Below the pieces are notes generated by a model. That model saw only the letters and a list, made by a program, of their open reading frames with translations, did no database searches and was not told the DNA's origin. Both the position numbers and the translations under genes were made by a program. From positions 175,322-239,321 of the forward strand of contig LXQI01000008.1 in the NCBI GenBank assembly GCA_001683845.1: a stretch of 64,000 nucleotides of DNA, in the 5' to 3' direction. Origin of the DNA: Erythrobacter sp. ANT-B3C2. GTDB lineage: Bacteria; Pseudomonadota; Alphaproteobacteria; Sphingomonadales; Sphingomonadaceae. Within the stretch, counting starts at the first letter, position 1. Each line of letters opens with the position of its first letter. Positions 61,912-64,000 of this stretch are shown here, in pieces.

Positions 61912-63345
61912 TTAGGGCAGAACCGGTCCCCAGGCGGGGTCCGATGCGCCGACGGGCGTGGGCAGGCGCCGCTCGTTGCGGCCGGTGACATCCACCTGCC
62001 ACAGCGACGCCTCGCCCGATCCGCGCTGGGTGCGGAAGAACTGCACGATGCGGCCGTTGGGCGCCCATGTCGGAGCCTCGTCCTGCCAGCTTCGCGTCAG
62101 GTGCCGCATGCCGCCACCCGAAGGCGTCATCACCGCCACGCGCAGATCACCCGCGATATGGGTGAAGGCGATGAGATCGCCGCGCGGGCTCCACTCGGGT
62201 GTGGCGCAGCGCCCGCCGAAGAAGCTGATACGCCGCTGGTTCGATCCGTCGGCATCCATGATGTAGCATTGCTGGCTGCCCGATCGGTCGCTCTCGAACA
62301 CGATCCGGCTGCCATCGGGCGAGTATGAGCCGCCCACGTCCAGCCCCGGGCTGTCGGTCAGTCGCACCGGCTGGCCACCGGTCGCGCGCACGCGGTAGAT
62401 TTCGGTGTTGCCGGCCGTCGCCATCGAGAACAGGATATGCTGCCCATCGGGGGCCCAGCGAGGGGCGAAGGTGGGGTTCCGGTTCTCGGTCACCAGGGTC
62501 TGCTGCCCGGTGGCAATGTCGTAGGTGAAGATCCGCGGGAAGCCGTTGAGGTAGCTCAGATACAGAATCTTCGAATAATCGGGCGAATAGCGCGGCGTCA
62601 GCGCCATGCTGGTGCCGCCCGTGATGAAACGGTGGTTGGCGCCATCCGAATCCATGATCGCCAGCCGCTTGACCCGGTTATCCTTTGGCCCGGTCTCGGC
62701 GATATAGGCGATCTTGCTGTCGAAGAACGGATCTTCACCCGAGAGGCGCGAATAGACCAGATCGGCGCATTTGTGCGCCGCGCGGCGCCATTCGCCGGGT
62801 GCGACCACCCAGCCCTCGCGCACCACTTCGCGCTGCAGCTGCACGTCGTACAGATAGCAGCCGACCGTCAGCCGGTCGTCGGCGCCCGCGCGCACATAGC
62901 CATGCACCAGCATCTCGGCCGAGCGGCCGCGCCAGGTGGCGTATTCGGGCGCGGTGATCTGGGCATAGCTCGGCTGGGGCAGCGAATCGGGGCCGGTTGG
63001 GCGGAACAGGCCATTGTTGCGCAGATCGGCGTAGACCACGCGGGCCAGTTCCTGTCCCAGCGCCGCGGTGCCCTGCGTATTGGCGGGGGTCGGCTGATCG
63101 CGGTTGGTCGCGAAGGCGGGGATGGCGATGCCCAGATCCTGCCACTCGCTCTCGTCGGTGACCGAGCCGGTCAGCCCCATCGCCTGTTCGATCAGCGCCT
63201 CCTGGCTCATCGGCGGCGGCGTGGGGGTCGTCGAGGAACCCGGCGGCGGGGCAGCGGCGGAAGCAGCCTGCTGCGCCGCGGCGGGGGTCGCGGCGAACAG
63301 CAGGACGAGGGTGCCCAGGGGGGCGAGGAACGGCTTGGTCTTCAT
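61912..63345 (-). CDS. tolB: Tol-Pal system protein TolB
   Basis: Periplasmic beta-propeller of the Tol-Pal system. 477 residues: signal peptide APLGTLVLLFAATPAAAQ, N-terminal TolB domain (VVYADLRNNGLFRP), then propeller blades with WAPDGQHILFSM, YSPDGSRIVFESDRSGSQQ and WSPRGDLIAFTH. The start overlaps the tolA stop (TGATG). Confidence 0.96.
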   Translation of the reverse strand: MKTKPFLAPLGTLVLLFAATPAAAQQAASAAAPPPGSSTTPTPPPMSQEALIEQAMGLTGSVTDESEWQDLGIAIPAFATNRDQPTPANTQGTAALGQELARVVYADLRNNGLFRPTGPDSLPQPSYAQITAPEYATWRGRSAEMLVHGYVRAGADDRLTVGCYLYDVQLQREVVREGWVVAPGEWRRAAHKCADLVYSRLSGEDPFFDSKIAYIAETGPKDNRVKRLAIMDSDGANHRFITGGTSMALTPRYSPDYSKILYLSYLNGFPRIFTYDIATGQQTLVTENRNPTFAPRWAPDGQHILFSMATAGNTEIYRVRATGGQPVRLTDSPGLDVGGSYSPDGSRIVFESDRSGSQQCYIMDADGSNQRRISFFGGRCATPEWSPRGDLIAFTHIAGDLRVAVMTPSGGGMRHLTRSWQDEAPTWAPNGRIVQFFRTQRGSGEASLWQVDVTGRNERRLPTPVGASDPAWGPVLP

Positions 63346-64000
63346 CACAATCTCCGGTCGAAACGCCAGGAGGTCACACGCCTCCACTGGTCGTAGAATT
63401 CTTCGGGCAGGTCAAATGGCGCGGCCAGCTGCACCGCGCGAATCGCCCGTTCGGCATGGGTCCTCGCCTGCGGGCGGTTGGAATCGTTCACGCCCGATTG
63501 GCTGACCATCCGCGGCGTGCCGCGCAGGGTGCCATCCGGGTTGAGCTCGAAGCTGAGCTCGGTCACCAGCAATTCGGCATCGACGCCCTGCGGCGCGCTC
63601 CAGTGCGGCTTTAGCTGGCGGTTGATGGCCTGGCTGAGCGAGGCGCGCTCGGCGGGGCCGAAACTGGCGGCGGGCGTACCGGTGCGCTCGGTCCGCTCGG
63701 CAGCACCGGCACCGGCGAGGAAATCCTCGCCCAGGCGGCTGCCGCCCGTGCGGGGCGCCGGGCGCGGCGGCTCGGGGGCGGGGCGCGCTCTTGCCGGCGC
63801 GGGCGCAGGCGCCGGGGCTGGCGTGGGCCGGGCGGCCTGCGTTGGGGCGGGGGTCGGGCGCGCCGCCTGGGTCGGCGCAGGTCGGGGGGCCGGACGAGCT
63901 GCGGGCGTGCGCTCCACCGGGCGCGGCGGCGGCTCGCGCACGGCCTCCACCGGGCGGGGCGGCGGAGGCGGCGGCGGAGGCGCGGGCTCGGAAAAGGGCT
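63345..64000 (-). CDS. tolA: TolA/TonB-like energy transducer, N-terminus beyond the window
   Basis: C-terminal 218 residues. A long Pro/Ala/Arg-rich spacer (including PTQAARPTPA twice) leads to the terminal domain SLSQAINRQLKPHWSAPQGV ... TELSFELNPDGTLRGTPRMV, ending VTSWRFDRRL. Order tolA-tolB-pal and the domain fit TolA rather than TonB. The membrane anchor lies beyond position 64000. Confidence 0.9.
   Translation of the reverse strand, partial: PFSEPAPPPPPPPPRPVEAVREPPPRPVERTPAARPAPRPAPTQAARPTPAPTQAARPTPAPAPAPAPARARPAPEPPRPAPRTGGSRLGEDFLAGAGAAERTERTGTPAASFGPAERASLSQAINRQLKPHWSAPQGVDAELLVTELSFELNPDGTLRGTPRMVSQSGVNDSNRPQARTHAERAIRAVQLAAPFDLPEEFYDQWRRVTSWRFDRRL

Overview
The window is a chromosomal segment of a GC-rich (by eye about two-thirds G+C) alphaproteobacterium. 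The best fit is the order Sphingomonadales, near Erythrobacteraceae/Sphingomonadaceae. The clues are a carotenoid hydroxylase CrtZ, a PEPxxWA-CTERM anchored protein, a sphingomonad-style TonB-dependent receptor, a probable EcfG-type stress promoter in front of csbD, and an F1-ATPase zeta (DUF1476) protein. The genus is inferred from these features; no 16S gene is present.

Left part (1-22.6 kb): mostly housekeeping. gshA (cut by the window edge) and rsmE, ubiA, bamB with a TPR membrane protein, a glycosyltransferase with an alpha/beta hydrolase, selO, astD, a glycine-zipper protein, pyrC, an EamA exporter, ygfZ, a TetR regulator facing a ferritin-like hydrolase, rpmA/rplU, then a long minus-strand run thrC - RlmI-like methylase - folB - SDR remnant - moaA - moaD - moaE.

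Middle (21.6-30.7 kb): pspF faces an enlarged phage-shock operon driven by a clear sigma-54 promoter. It encodes a 52-aa leader protein, PspA, PspB, PspC and four further small membrane-anchored coiled-coil proteins whose tails share a motif with PspB and PspC. Then follow sufE, crtZ, leuC, a deoxyinosine glycosylase, a 54-aa membrane protein, leuD, DUF1476, bolA and grxD.

Accessory part (30.7-45.4 kb): a large coiled-coil membrane protein of unknown function, then a block containing an MTAP-type phosphorylase, a radical SAM protein, a mercuric-reductase-like flavoprotein, an SDR reductase, a sterol-desaturase-type hydroxylase and two glycosyltransferases of the TIGR04282/TIGR04283 type. Those two families are known from arsenosugar cassettes, but arsM and arsS are absent here, so the product is open. 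It is followed by a lower-GC PEP-CTERM gene, a TonB receptor, a DsbA-like protein, and an AraC regulator with an internal deletion upstream of a VOC protein. A tRNA-Met(CAU) closes the block.

Right part (45.6-64 kb): a 2'-5' RNA ligase-like gene broken by a one-base frameshift, mltG, fabF, acpP, aspS, rnd, oxyR, the tightly overlapping operon dapF-mtaB-ftsY-yciB, an EVE protein, csbD, an LplT-like MFS carrier, pgsA, a J-domain protein and the tolA-tolB-pal genes (tolA runs off the end).
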